DNA from: JBFMDN01 sp040753915
GTDB lineage: Bacteria; Desulfobacterota; Desulfomonilia; Desulfomonilales; Desulfomonilaceae
DNA length: 64,000 nt
Direction of reading: 5' to 3'
Assembly (NCBI GenBank): GCA_040753915.1
Contig: JBFMDN010000024.1
Location: forward strand, 1 to 64,000
The notes under the pieces are model-generated. The model had not been told where the DNA came from. It saw only the letters and a program-made list of their open reading frames with translations, and made no database searches. Shown here piece after piece: positions 9,545 through 18,723 of this stretch. Each line of letters begins with the position of its first letter. The stretch's first letter is position 1. A program made the translations under genes and the position numbers.

Positions 9545-10399
9545 CTAGTTCTGTGCTTCGGTCGCATCCGGTAACGGCGCGGCCTTACGGCTCGTCTTAC
9601 TGGCTTTTCCACGGCCGGCTTGCGTTTGCTCACCAAGGTTTTCTCGGCCTAGAAGTGCAGTGAACTCCTCCGAGACCTTCTTGTAGGCATCCTCCAGCGA
9701 GCCATTCAAGTTTAGACTACTCACGGGATTAGAAGTCGGCTTCTGGTTGGCGCACTCATAGCTTGACCAAATCTCTCGATCGACCAGCACGTATCCTTCA
9801 ACCGTTGTTCTCACGCGGCCCCATTCTCGTGTGGAACCACCGATGCGGGATACACGTTCCAGGCCATCAATCAGAATGAGAGCTAGGTGAAGGGTGGGGT
9901 CCCGAAGCGTGACTACCCCTCTAAACACGGTCTCCACGGGCACCTTCACGAGTGACATGAGAGCCTGGCCGGTGGTCAGGGTTTTCTCATCGATAGCGTT
10001 TGCCGTGCAAGTACTGATATCCTCAACCTTTCTGACTGAGATGAAGGTGTCCCCCATCACCCTTGAAAGCAGGTTGTATGGGACCTTGTTAGTCGAAACT
10101 TCGCCTGTCCCCCCGAACAGGAGGCATGCAGGGCATTTCATACAAAGGTTATCTTTGAGATGGCAGTTAACGCTGATTGCCAATGAGCGCTGCTTTTCCA
10201 TGACGAGGCGCCGCAGTCTTCCCTTGGTTTTTCTCCACGGTATGATGAAACGGTCCCCTAGCTGTTCGTATTTCTGCGTGAGCACTTCTTCCGGCTCGTT
10301 GGAGCGAATGATTGCGTCGTCGAGAAGCTTCATCTCTACGAGAAGCTGCAAATAGACACCTCTCGGTAAGATCTGTAAGTCAGTCAACATTTCAGTCAT
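9545..10399 (-). CDS. csc2: Cascade backbone subunit Csc2 (Cas7, type I-D)
   Basis: Csc2 is the Cas7 family protein that polymerises along the crRNA to form the I-D Cascade backbone. The protein is 284 residues. A cysteine motif CMKCPACLLFGG near residues 82-93 corresponds to the zinc-binding insertion described for Csc2. An Arg- and Lys-rich segment before it and a Gly-rich RIGGSTREWGR segment near 195 fit RNA-binding loops. The C-terminal 35 residues are charged and probably disordered. The start overlaps the end of cas10d by 8 nt and uses a GAGGAGG ribosome site that is itself within cas10d. Confidence 0.88.
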   Translation of the reverse strand: MTEMLTDLQILPRGVYLQLLVEMKLLDDAIIRSNEPEEVLTQKYEQLGDRFIIPWRKTKGRLRRLVMEKQRSLAISVNCHLKDNLCMKCPACLLFGGTGEVSTNKVPYNLLSRVMGDTFISVRKVEDISTCTANAIDEKTLTTGQALMSLVKVPVETVFRGVVTLRDPTLHLALILIDGLERVSRIGGSTREWGRVRTTVEGYVLVDREIWSSYECANQKPTSNPVSSLNLNGSLEDAYKKVSEEFTALLGRENLGEQTQAGRGKASKTSRKAAPLPDATEAQN

Positions 10400-12920
10400 C
10401 TTTTTCCTCCTCGATTTTCATTAGGGCAGGATATTGCGTGAAAGTGAATACCGCCGAGATCAGGGCATTCTTTGCCCGAAGGAACTGCGTGATATCCGAA
10501 TTTCTGAGGTCATGGTACTTCTCGATGATCAGATCCACGCCTTCAACAAATGCGACAAAGTCAGGATCATCACGTTTGATTTTGTCGCTAAGATGATTCC
10601 TGAACGTCTGCTTCGCAATGTCCGGACTACGGCTGTTCAGGAGCTGTCTCAGTGCCTGGGCAATCGGTTTGGATGCTGCGTGCTTGGAATCCCACCAATT
10701 CCCACCTGCCGGTCTGTCACAGTACCGAAACATCCCGCGCTCCCGATCGGCCAGGAAAGCTGCGTCCCTGAGCAATCCCTCCATGGTTATATTTCCTCCT
10801 TCCCGCCGGGCTACTACGAGCCCAGAATCTCTTAAGAAGTCCACGAAAAAGGGCAATAGATCACGCGCCATGCGCGGACGATTGCCCTCGCTTTCGGAAA
10901 ATGCCGCAGCAAGGGCAACCGCCGGAGCTCTTTCCAGGAGCTGCCGTGCAAAAAGATACCGGTTCGACTTCTTACCCGTGCATCCCGCCATGAGGACGGC
11001 AGCCAAAGAACTGTAGTAGGCCTGCGCACTCGTTTCCGGATGCTTCCCAAAAAGTCCTTCCTGTTCTTCCTTTCCTACAGCGATCTCAAACCCCATGATT
11101 TTCAGCAGGTGGTATACGGGCTCGTATTTGGCTGCCAGATCGAGAGCGGAATCTTTCCTCCACTGTTGAAGGTCTATGAGTACTCCGCGATCGCCTCGGG
11201 GGAGCGGAGTAATGCGATCAAACTGTTCATCGTCTTCGTCTGGCCACGGAAACCTCATGCGAGGCGGCAAGGCAAATCCCGAGAGTTCACCGATATCTGC
11301 GGCGCGCTTGAACCTTCTCGGCAACCTCAGACCGCTAACCAGTTTCAGCACAAAGCGCGCCACAGCGGGAAAGGCAGGCGTATGACCAGGGATCCTCGTG
11401 TGTAGGTGGAGAAAGACCCTCTCGCCCCGGGAGACAGAGACGAGGTTGTCGTGCACACAGAAGGGACACAAAGCTCGCTCGTTCCCGTACCCTGATTTGA
11501 TCTGAGACGATGATTGGCTTGCTGAAGAAAACCGGTCTGCCTTGGTGATCGAAACTGTAGTCGTGCAGGCACATCGCTCGCAGGATCCTTTGGACTGTTT
11601 GAATTCCTTCTTGTAAGCCTTATACCGATCGAGCTGTTCTCTAGCGTAAGCTACGAAGTCGGTTTCTTCTTGCATAGCGATCCAAGCCTGGAGATCCCTT
11701 TTCATCCCTTGACGTAAGGGTCCCTCCTCCCTCTCCGCCAGTTTGGCTAGCTGCATCAGGATATCGAAGAGCTCATCGGGTCGCAGCTTAGACGGGACAG
11801 CCGTCTTGAAACGCTCGATCTCTCTCCGATCCGGCAGAAAGGCACCGATGGTCTCACTGGAGAAAAAGGGGGCAAAGAATTCTTTGTCTATTCTGTCGGG
11901 GGCGGGCGCATTACGGGAGTCTGTGTAACGTTTCTTGGCCAATTTGTGCGAGGTAGTACTGTTGGCAAGGGCGAGGATATCCAGTAGCAGCGATTTCTTC
12001 TTCATTTGATTGAGGAGAGCACAGGTGTTCAGAATCTCAAATGCAAGTTTGAAGAAATACATTGGAGCTAGAGTGCCATCTGCAAGATTCGTCATGAGCG
12101 TACCGCGATTTGCTTCGAGGAACCTTCGTGGCAATTCTGCCGCAATGCCGCCCAGTATAGTCCCCGTGTAGCTCCTGATTTCGAGGCCGCGATGGCGCCA
12201 TGTGCTATCTATGATTTCCTTCGCAACAGAACTGATGGCCAAGTCCTTCGACGGTAAAGTGAGCCCTGGACGTCCAATCATGATCGCTGTCTCGGGCAAA
12301 TATGCGAGCGGCTCCCAGCCGGCGGCCCGATACAGGTTGGCTACAGTCGCAAGCACGAGATCGAGGGTCGGTGAAGAAAATCGCGAGACCTGAAAGTATG
12401 TTAGATCGAATGAGTGTTGATGTTTTGATCGCACTTCGTTGATGGTGGTGACATCCGGTCGTCGCATCGACGCGAGACGGTCTGCCTCAATCAGAATTTG
12501 CGAGAGCTTCTCAATTCGTGGGGAAGATGTCTCTACAACATCCTGTTTGGAAACATAATGGTGGGGAGCAAGAATTTCCCATGCTAGACATACTTCCTCG
12601 AGAGAAAATCCGGCACGAAGGGCCGCCGCCTCGACTGCATCGCGGTACTGCGCACGTCCCACCTTGTGTGAAACAGGTCCGGGTATGGATCCCCGCAAAT
12701 AAGCCTGCACTTCACTCGTGGCCTTACCAACATCGTGAGTGAGAGCCGCAAGGTCTAGGAGGCGCGTCTCTTCCGCTGTAATGCTGGGAATATATGCAGC
12801 CATCCGCTGAGCTATCCAGCGAACCAATAGATGATGGGTCCAAAGCAGCTCGCCGTCAGATTTAGCGAGGAACCCCACCTGCGCGTCTAGAAGCGGCGCG
12901 AGATTGACCGTCGACATCAT
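10392..12920 (-). CDS. cas10d: Type I-D large subunit Cas10d (Csc3) with HD nuclease
   Basis: Cas10d is the signature protein of type I-D. It is the large subunit of the effector complex and carries the HD nuclease that in other type I systems belongs to Cas3. The protein is 842 residues. An N-terminal HD domain shows His29-His30, the His62-Asp63 pair in LTHDVGK, His120-His121 and Asp147. Two CxxC pairs in the middle (CERC and CPFC, about 45 residues apart) form a zinc finger. I see no GGDD cyclase motif, as expected for Cas10d. The ATG overlaps the cas3 stop (ATGA) with AAGGAG upstream. It is somewhat shorter than many cyanobacterial members. Confidence 0.9.
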   Translation of the reverse strand: MMSTVNLAPLLDAQVGFLAKSDGELLWTHHLLVRWIAQRMAAYIPSITAEETRLLDLAALTHDVGKATSEVQAYLRGSIPGPVSHKVGRAQYRDAVEAAALRAGFSLEEVCLAWEILAPHHYVSKQDVVETSSPRIEKLSQILIEADRLASMRRPDVTTINEVRSKHQHSFDLTYFQVSRFSSPTLDLVLATVANLYRAAGWEPLAYLPETAIMIGRPGLTLPSKDLAISSVAKEIIDSTWRHRGLEIRSYTGTILGGIAAELPRRFLEANRGTLMTNLADGTLAPMYFFKLAFEILNTCALLNQMKKKSLLLDILALANSTTSHKLAKKRYTDSRNAPAPDRIDKEFFAPFFSSETIGAFLPDRREIERFKTAVPSKLRPDELFDILMQLAKLAEREEGPLRQGMKRDLQAWIAMQEETDFVAYAREQLDRYKAYKKEFKQSKGSCERCACTTTVSITKADRFSSASQSSSQIKSGYGNERALCPFCVHDNLVSVSRGERVFLHLHTRIPGHTPAFPAVARFVLKLVSGLRLPRRFKRAADIGELSGFALPPRMRFPWPDEDDEQFDRITPLPRGDRGVLIDLQQWRKDSALDLAAKYEPVYHLLKIMGFEIAVGKEEQEGLFGKHPETSAQAYYSSLAAVLMAGCTGKKSNRYLFARQLLERAPAVALAAAFSESEGNRPRMARDLLPFFVDFLRDSGLVVARREGGNITMEGLLRDAAFLADRERGMFRYCDRPAGGNWWDSKHAASKPIAQALRQLLNSRSPDIAKQTFRNHLSDKIKRDDPDFVAFVEGVDLIIEKYHDLRNSDITQFLRAKNALISAVFTFTQYPALMKIEEEKDD

Positions 12921-14503
12921 GTCTCCTTTCCGTAGTAGTAGTAGGTTTCGTCGCTCTTGATTTCCAGCTCTAGGTCATGGCTTCGCACAAAAACCTTTTC
13001 CCACTTATTCCTGAGACGTCCTTTCACCACGCCCCACAAAGGGAAAACGCGGTCTCTCAAGAGAATCTCCTCAACCCAAAAGACCGGTAGCCTCAGGTGG
13101 TCTCTAAGCTCTCTTGCCTTTTGATCCTTTGTCAGCACTCTCCACTCCTCGCACCCTGGGTCGACGATGCAATACCGTGAGAAGAGAGCCTCATCACCAA
13201 AGTAAGTTTCTTTTCTCTCCACGTCGTACAAAGCAAATGGATAACTGTCGCCTCGGAACATTTCGCCCGCTGACGATGCTGCTAGCTTTTCCTCATCGGG
13301 GTCGGAATACCTGAATACCTCGGAAAGGACTTCTTGTTCAAAAACCGTACGATCCAACTGTTCTACTCCATCAATCAGACCCATGAACCGTTTTCGCGTT
13401 ATCAGATGTACTGTTCCTCGTGAACGCCTGCCGACCCTTCCCAGCCTTTGTACGGCCGAAGCCCACGTGGATGCTTCCATGACCAGCGTCCTGAAATCAA
13501 GGTCCACTCCCACCTCTATTGCCGACGTCCCCAAAACTGCGGTCCTTTCAGTCAGCCGTGCTTCCTGCTTTCTCTCGCCGGACCATTCAAGGAATGAGAG
13601 GTTGGACTTCCCTAATCTCTCCACTATAGCGTTCATGATGTGACGAAGGCGAAACAGTGAGTCGACTATTACGGCAACGGGCTTTTCACACGCGATAAGA
13701 ATTGCCTCTAAGCAAGCCAGTTCTTCGTTCAGGTCATAAAGGTCAAAACCCTCATAAAGTCGAAGGTCCAAAGGATGATTGAACACGCGGCCTAGCGCGC
13801 CCTCCTTGGCTATTGACGTACCGAAACCGATTTGTATTCCGTCATACCGGTTAAGAAAGTCTTTAAGACGCTTACTCAAGAGCGGAGTGGCAGAGAGCAA
13901 AACCACTGCCCCATCCAGCCGCTCTACAATGTTCTCAACAAGCGACGCAAAGTGACCGAGATCGAAATACAAATGAAACTCGTCGAATACGAAAAGACCT
14001 TTTCTCAAATGTCTTTCGAGATGGCGGCTTCCCCTATAGAACTCTTTTGTCACAATCAGGTGCAAAACGTCCGGAGTCATCACGGCCTTGACATATTTCG
14101 CCGCGTCCGTCATCTGAGAAAAGAGTTGGTGCATCAGCTCACTTCGGGTGCCCAGTTCACGTCCTTCCCTCGCCATTCTGAGCAGCGTAGCGCCAGAGTA
14201 CTCGAAGAGAACCGGCGTTCCCCTTCCGGGGGAGTCCCAAGGCAAAATCGCAAGGCCCTCGATATCATGCCTCAAAGCTGCCACCTGAGCTTGAAGCAAT
14301 ATTCGGGTAGGGTAGGTCAAGATGATCGGACGATTCTGCACTTGTAGAAGACTTTCACGGATTATCGTACTTTTTCCGGACCCCACAGGCGCCTCTGTCA
14401 AAATCCATCTTCGTCCTTCCAGAATTTGCTTCACCGTCTCTTCCTGAAACGGATGAAACCTTGAATTTCCGATTAGACGGGCCTTCCTCGGCAGAAGTCT
14501 CAC
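12917..14503 (-). CDS. cas3: CRISPR-associated helicase Cas3 (Cas3', no HD domain)
   Basis: This is an SF2 helicase that should unwind and feed target DNA to the HD nuclease on Cas10d. From the GTG at 14503 it is 528 residues. Visible motifs are Walker A APVGSGKST, a DEFH Walker B box, LLSATP (motif III), a TSAIEVGVDLDF segment (motif V) and QRLGRVGRR (motif VI). There is no HD domain, which is diagnostic for type I-D. The frame runs further up to a TTG at 14575. However, AGGAGG at 14515-14510 stands 6 nt before the GTG, and that GTG overlaps the upstream stop as GTGA, so 14503 is preferred. Confidence 0.9.
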   Translation of the reverse strand: MRLLPRKARLIGNSRFHPFQEETVKQILEGRRWILTEAPVGSGKSTIIRESLLQVQNRPIILTYPTRILLQAQVAALRHDIEGLAILPWDSPGRGTPVLFEYSGATLLRMAREGRELGTRSELMHQLFSQMTDAAKYVKAVMTPDVLHLIVTKEFYRGSRHLERHLRKGLFVFDEFHLYFDLGHFASLVENIVERLDGAVVLLSATPLLSKRLKDFLNRYDGIQIGFGTSIAKEGALGRVFNHPLDLRLYEGFDLYDLNEELACLEAILIACEKPVAVIVDSLFRLRHIMNAIVERLGKSNLSFLEWSGERKQEARLTERTAVLGTSAIEVGVDLDFRTLVMEASTWASAVQRLGRVGRRSRGTVHLITRKRFMGLIDGVEQLDRTVFEQEVLSEVFRYSDPDEEKLAASSAGEMFRGDSYPFALYDVERKETYFGDEALFSRYCIVDPGCEEWRVLTKDQKARELRDHLRLPVFWVEEILLRDRVFPLWGVVKGRLRNKWEKVFVRSHDLELEIKSDETYYYYGKET

Positions 14504-14515
14504 GGCAATCCTCCT
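14500..14515 (-). promoter_or_regulatory. Shine-Dalgarno and GTGA overlap setting the cas3 start
   Basis: On the minus strand AGGAGG (14515-14510) is followed 6 nt later by GTG (14503-14501), which overlaps the TGA stop (14502-14500) of the upstream gene. This gives translational coupling and defines the cas3 start better than the longer frame. Confidence 0.7.
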
Positions 14516-14820
14516 GATCGCAACCGAAGCCGTAAGGGGTTGTCGGCGAGAGTGTTTGTTCGATCGCCGGGACAAGGCTCCAGTAAGAATACCGTGCCTC
14601 CTGCTTCGACGAGAGCCGAATCAAGCACATCGTTGATGTTGTCAACTAACGGCGGCTCCGGGTTGTCGGTGGTCCGGTGGAGGAGGCTTTCGAGATCGAT
14701 CGGATTGCCGCAAGGGCAAGACACTGTCGACGACGCGGTTCCTTTCGGCTGCCAACATCTCTTCACGGCTTCGGGGGATGGGGGGAATCGAGAGCCCCTC
14801 AAGCCAGTGGTATAACTCAT
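14500..14820 (-). CDS. Uncharacterised 106-aa protein coupled to cas3
   Basis: This is a 106-residue protein that I do not recognise. The ATG at 14820 has an AGGA ribosome site upstream. Its TGA stop overlaps the GTG of cas3 as GTGA, the same kind of junction as csc1/cas6 and cas3/cas10d. That overlap is the main evidence that it is a true first gene of the cas operon. The sequence has a CPCG motif near 35 with no second Cys pair, an acidic helical stretch, then a Gly-Gly strand (VEAGGTVFLLEP) and a short basic tail. No membrane segment or signal is seen. It could be a small I-D accessory factor or the remnant of a larger gene. Confidence 0.55.
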   Translation of the reverse strand: MSYTTGLRGSRFPPSPEAVKRCWQPKGTASSTVSCPCGNPIDLESLLHRTTDNPEPPLVDNINDVLDSALVEAGGTVFLLEPCPGDRTNTLADNPLRLRLRSGGLP

Positions 14821-15149
14821 CCGTAATTCCTATGAAATGTCAAGCTGTTTTCAGCATGTTGGGAGCTTTTTATTACGCACCGCGCTCCCACTTGTCCTCC
14901 CGTGGCTGATCCAACCACCTGTGCCGCCTTCCCGGCGCGGCCAGCTCCGCAAATCGGGGGCGGGGTCTGGGCCCTTCGGTGTTTGGTCGTCCCCCCCAAA
15001 GAAAGCCGACAATGTGTTGGAATCACAGGCCATTGTGCCTTACTGCCTCCGCGTTCCTTGGCATCATACGGACCAGTCCCCCTGACCGTCGCGCCGACAT
15101 GTGACAGATGAGGTCATTCGAAAAGATTTTTTTTCGAATTCGGATGATT
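14821..15149. other. Upstream region of the cas operon
   Basis: I see no gene here. On the minus strand a TTGACA (14844-14839) lies 18 nt before the 106-aa gene's ATG. No good -10 follows at standard spacing before that ATG, so it is only a possible promoter. An AT-rich TAATAAAAAG further upstream is another candidate -10. Confidence 0.3.
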
Positions 15150-15780
15150 CCGGTGAAGCCGTCCCTTGGCAGGCTGGAAAGCCTGCACTACAAACGGGAT
15201 CGCGACGAATCCGTTCACGTAGGGTAGCCTTTCAGGCTGCCATTTCTTAAGATGCAGGCTGGAAAGCCTGCGCTTACAACGGGATAGCGACGAATCCGCA
15301 CACGTAGGGTAGCCTTTTAGGCTGCCATTTCTTAAGATGCAGGCTGGAAAGCCAGCACTACATGCCAGCACTACAAGGCGGGGTGCGACGAATCCGCACA
15401 CGTAGGGTAGCCTTTCAGGCTGCCATTTCTTAAGATGCAGGCTGGAAAGCCAGCACTACATGCCTGCACTACAAGGCGGGGTGCGACGAATCCGTTCACG
15501 TAGGGTAGCCTTTTAGGCTGCCATTTCTTAAGATGCAGGCTGGAAAGCCTGCACTACATGCCTGCACTACAAGGCGGGGCGCGACGAATCCACACACGTA
15601 GGGTAGCCTTTCAGGCTGCCATTTCTTAAGATGCAGGCTGGAAAGCCAGCACTACATGCCTGCGCTACAAGGCGGCTGCGACGAATCCGCTCACGTAGGG
15701 TAGCCTTTCAGGCTGCCATTTCTTAAGATGCAGGCTGGAAAGCCCGCACTACATGCCCGCACTACATGCGTGCACTACAC
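15150..15780. repeat. Tandem repeat, about six units of about 98 bp
   Basis: Units beginning with CACGTAGGGTAGCC start at 15216, 15301, 15399, 15497, 15595 and 15692, so the period is 85 bp once and then 97-98 bp. Each unit holds two small palindromic motifs, AGCCTTTCAGGCT and GCAGGCTGGAAAGCCTGC. Some units carry an extra 'tgcctgcactaca' insertion. The array ends about 150 bp before valS. It shares the core GTAGGGTAGCCTTTCAGGCT with a second array at 35.4-35.8 kb. Confidence 0.9.
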
Positions 15781-15932
15781 GGGTGCCCTCCAAGGGGGCT
15801 TCCGTCGGCAGGGTCATGTCCTCACCGGGGGGAATTCAGGATCGAGGCGGGCGTTGCCTTGACGGGTGATGAATGGTATTTTAATCGATTACACGACTTC
15901 AAGTGGATAACGTCAACGGTGAGGAGCTGTGA

Positions 15933-18602
15933 ATGGGCGGAGATCAGTTACCCAAGGCTTATGAGCCCGCAGAAATCGAAGCGAAATGGTACAACTTCTG
16001 GGAATCGCAAAAGCTGTTTCGGGCCGAGGAAGACCGGACCGGGAAAGAATACTCGATCGTCATTCCGCCGCCGAACGTCACCGGATCGCTGCACATGGGG
16101 CATGCTCTCAACAACACGCTCCAGGATATTCTGATACGATACCACCGGATGAACGGGTACAACACGCTCTGGATGCCTGGTACAGACCATGCCGGCATAG
16201 CCACCCAAAACGTGGTGGAAAAGCAGCTTGCGCTCGAAGGTAAGACCCGGGAAGACCTGGGCCGCGAGCAGTTCATCGAGCGGGTCTGGCAATGGAAGGA
16301 GCATTCCGGAGGGGTCATCATTAACCAGCTCAAGAGGCTGGGGTGCTCGTGCGACTGGGATCGCGAGCGTTTCACGATGGATCAGGGCCTCTCCCGGGCA
16401 GTTCGAGAAGTCTTTGTACGTCTGTACGAGGAAGGCCTCATCTACAAGGGCGATTATATCGTTAACTGGTGCCCGAGGTGCCATACCGCTCTTTCTGATC
16501 TCGAAGTGGAGCACGAAGACTCCGACGGCTTCCTGTGGCACATTCGATACCCTGTGGAAGACTCTGGCGAATCACTCGTGGTGGCCACAACTCGACCGGA
16601 GACCATGCTGGGTGATACGGCAGTAGCCGTAAATCCGGAAGATCAACGGTACCGCCATCTTATAGGGAAAAATGCGATTCTCCCCCTGGTTGGCCGCAAG
16701 CTCATCATTATCGGAGATCCCATCGTGGCCATGGATTTCGGAACCGGCGCGCTCAAGGTCACGCCTTCTCACGACATGACGGACTTCGAGCTGTCGCGCA
16801 GGCATAACCTCGACCGAGTCACGATCATGGATACGTCAGGGAGGATCAACGACAACGGAATACACTTCAGCGGAATGGATCGGTACGAATGCCGCAGGGC
16901 CATTGTGGAAGAGCTCGATCAAAAGGGGTTCCTCGCGGGCATCGAGAAGTACAAGGTCGGGCTCGGACGCTGTTACCGCTGCAAGGACGTGGTGGAACCG
17001 CTCATTTCAAAGCAGTGGTTCGTCAAGGTGGAGCCGCTTGCGAAAAAAGCTCTGGAGGCGGTTGAAACGGGTAAGACGCGGATCGTCCCTGAATCGTGGA
17101 CCAAGACCTATTATGAGTGGATGAGGAACATTCGAGACTGGTGCGTGTCCCGCCAGATCTGGTGGGGCCACCGGATTCCCGCGTGGACCTGTGAAGACTG
17201 CGGCGAAGTAATCGTTGCACGGGAAACGCCATCCCAGTGCACGACCTGTAATGGCTCGCGGCTGGTGCAGGAGACCGACGTGCTGGACACCTGGTTCTCA
17301 TCTGCGCTGTGGCCGTTCTCCACCATGGGCTGGCCCGACTCCACGAGGCTCCTGCAGACCTTCTATCCGACGTCGTGCCTCGTCACGGGGTTTGACATTC
17401 TCTTCTTCTGGGTGGCTCGCATGATGATGATGGGCCTCAAATTCAGGGACGACGTGCCGTTTCGCGAGGTGTACATCCACGCGCTCGTCAGGGACGAGGA
17501 GGGCAAGAAGATGAGCAAGTCCCTGGGCAACGTCATAGACCCCCTCATGGTGATGGACAAGTACGGGACCGATGCCTTCCGGTTTACGCTCGCAGCGCTG
17601 GCCGCGCAGGGACGAGACATTCGCCTTTCGGAATCGCGGATCGAGGGGTACCGCAATTTCATGAACAAGCTGTGGAACGCGGCCCGGTTTGCACTTCCGT
17701 ATCTTGAGAACTCCCAGGGGAAGACATCTCTGGATTCACAAACCGCATTCTCTCTCGAGGAACGGTGGATCCTCTCCAGGCTCAATCGCACCATCGGGGA
17801 AGTCCACGACGCGATCACATCCTATCGTTTCAACGACGCGGCCCAAGCCCTGTACCACTTCGCCTGGCACGAATTCTGCGACTGGTACATCGAACAGGCC
17901 AAGATTCCCCTGAACGCCTCAGGATCCCCTGAAGCTGCGAGGGCCGCGGCTGTGCTACGACACGTGCTGGATTCCCTCATGCGCATGTTGCACCCGTTCA
18001 TACCCTTCATCACGGAAGAAATCGCGACGAAAATACCCTCGAACGGCCACACGATCATTCGCGGGCCTTATCCTGTTGTAAACGAGTCCCTCCTGGACAG
18101 TGAAGCCGAACGGGAGATGAACGTGCTCATGGGGCTGATCAGCTCGGTTCGAAACATCAGGGCTGAAATGAACCTGGCTCCGGGCAAGCCGCTGGATGTG
18201 GTGGTGTTCCCGTCATCGCCGGAGGAGGGCGAGCTTGTGCTGGGGAGCTGCCTGATGGTGCGGTCTTTGGGAAAAGTGGGAGACCTGACGGTTCATCCTC
18301 ACGATACCGACCGGGAGCCTCCTCGTATGGCAGCCACCGCGGTGGTCGGAGACATGAGGGTGTTCGTGCCCCTGGAAGGGGTGGTGGATCCGGATGCCGA
18401 GATTAGTCGCCTCGAGAAGGAGCTGAGCAAGATCGAGAAAGAGTATGACGCGGTCCGGAGGAAGCTCGCCAACGATGCCTTCCTGAGCAAGGCCAAACCG
18501 GAAGCCGTCCAAAAGCAACGAGACCGGGAGGCGGAGCTGGCTGCGAAACTGTCGGGGCTTGGAGAAGGATTGACAAAGATGCGAAGCCTCAAGAGCGCAT
18601 GA
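15933..18602 (+). CDS. valS: Valyl-tRNA synthetase
   Basis: This is a class I aminoacyl-tRNA synthetase that charges tRNA-Val. The protein is 889 residues, the normal length. HMGH (the HIGH motif) is at residues 54-57, KMSKS at 526-530, the CP1 editing domain lies between (VATTRPETMLGDTAVAV), an anticodon-binding helical domain follows, and the C-terminus is the typical ValRS coiled-coil arm of about 70 charged residues. The ATG at 15933 is preceded by GAGGAG. birA follows after 121 bp. Confidence 0.97.
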   Translation: MGGDQLPKAYEPAEIEAKWYNFWESQKLFRAEEDRTGKEYSIVIPPPNVTGSLHMGHALNNTLQDILIRYHRMNGYNTLWMPGTDHAGIATQNVVEKQLALEGKTREDLGREQFIERVWQWKEHSGGVIINQLKRLGCSCDWDRERFTMDQGLSRAVREVFVRLYEEGLIYKGDYIVNWCPRCHTALSDLEVEHEDSDGFLWHIRYPVEDSGESLVVATTRPETMLGDTAVAVNPEDQRYRHLIGKNAILPLVGRKLIIIGDPIVAMDFGTGALKVTPSHDMTDFELSRRHNLDRVTIMDTSGRINDNGIHFSGMDRYECRRAIVEELDQKGFLAGIEKYKVGLGRCYRCKDVVEPLISKQWFVKVEPLAKKALEAVETGKTRIVPESWTKTYYEWMRNIRDWCVSRQIWWGHRIPAWTCEDCGEVIVARETPSQCTTCNGSRLVQETDVLDTWFSSALWPFSTMGWPDSTRLLQTFYPTSCLVTGFDILFFWVARMMMMGLKFRDDVPFREVYIHALVRDEEGKKMSKSLGNVIDPLMVMDKYGTDAFRFTLAALAAQGRDIRLSESRIEGYRNFMNKLWNAARFALPYLENSQGKTSLDSQTAFSLEERWILSRLNRTIGEVHDAITSYRFNDAAQALYHFAWHEFCDWYIEQAKIPLNASGSPEAARAAAVLRHVLDSLMRMLHPFIPFITEEIATKIPSNGHTIIRGPYPVVNESLLDSEAEREMNVLMGLISSVRNIRAEMNLAPGKPLDVVVFPSSPEEGELVLGSCLMVRSLGKVGDLTVHPHDTDREPPRMAATAVVGDMRVFVPLEGVVDPDAEISRLEKELSKIEKEYDAVRRKLANDAFLSKAKPEAVQKQRDREAELAAKLSGLGEGLTKMRSLKSA

Positions 18603-18723
18603 CGCAACGGGAGCAGCGGATTCTGGGATAGGGTTTGTCCAGGGCGCCACGGGGACGTTTCGTGGCAATTCCTCCGGTGAGCCTCCTGTCCAGCGGAATC
18701 GCCAGAACGCGGAGTCGCAATGC

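Noticed and set aside
15150..15780. Regularly spaced repeats that could be taken for a second CRISPR array
   Set aside because: Units are joined head to tail with nearly identical filler, so there are no unique spacers. It is an ordinary tandem repeat.
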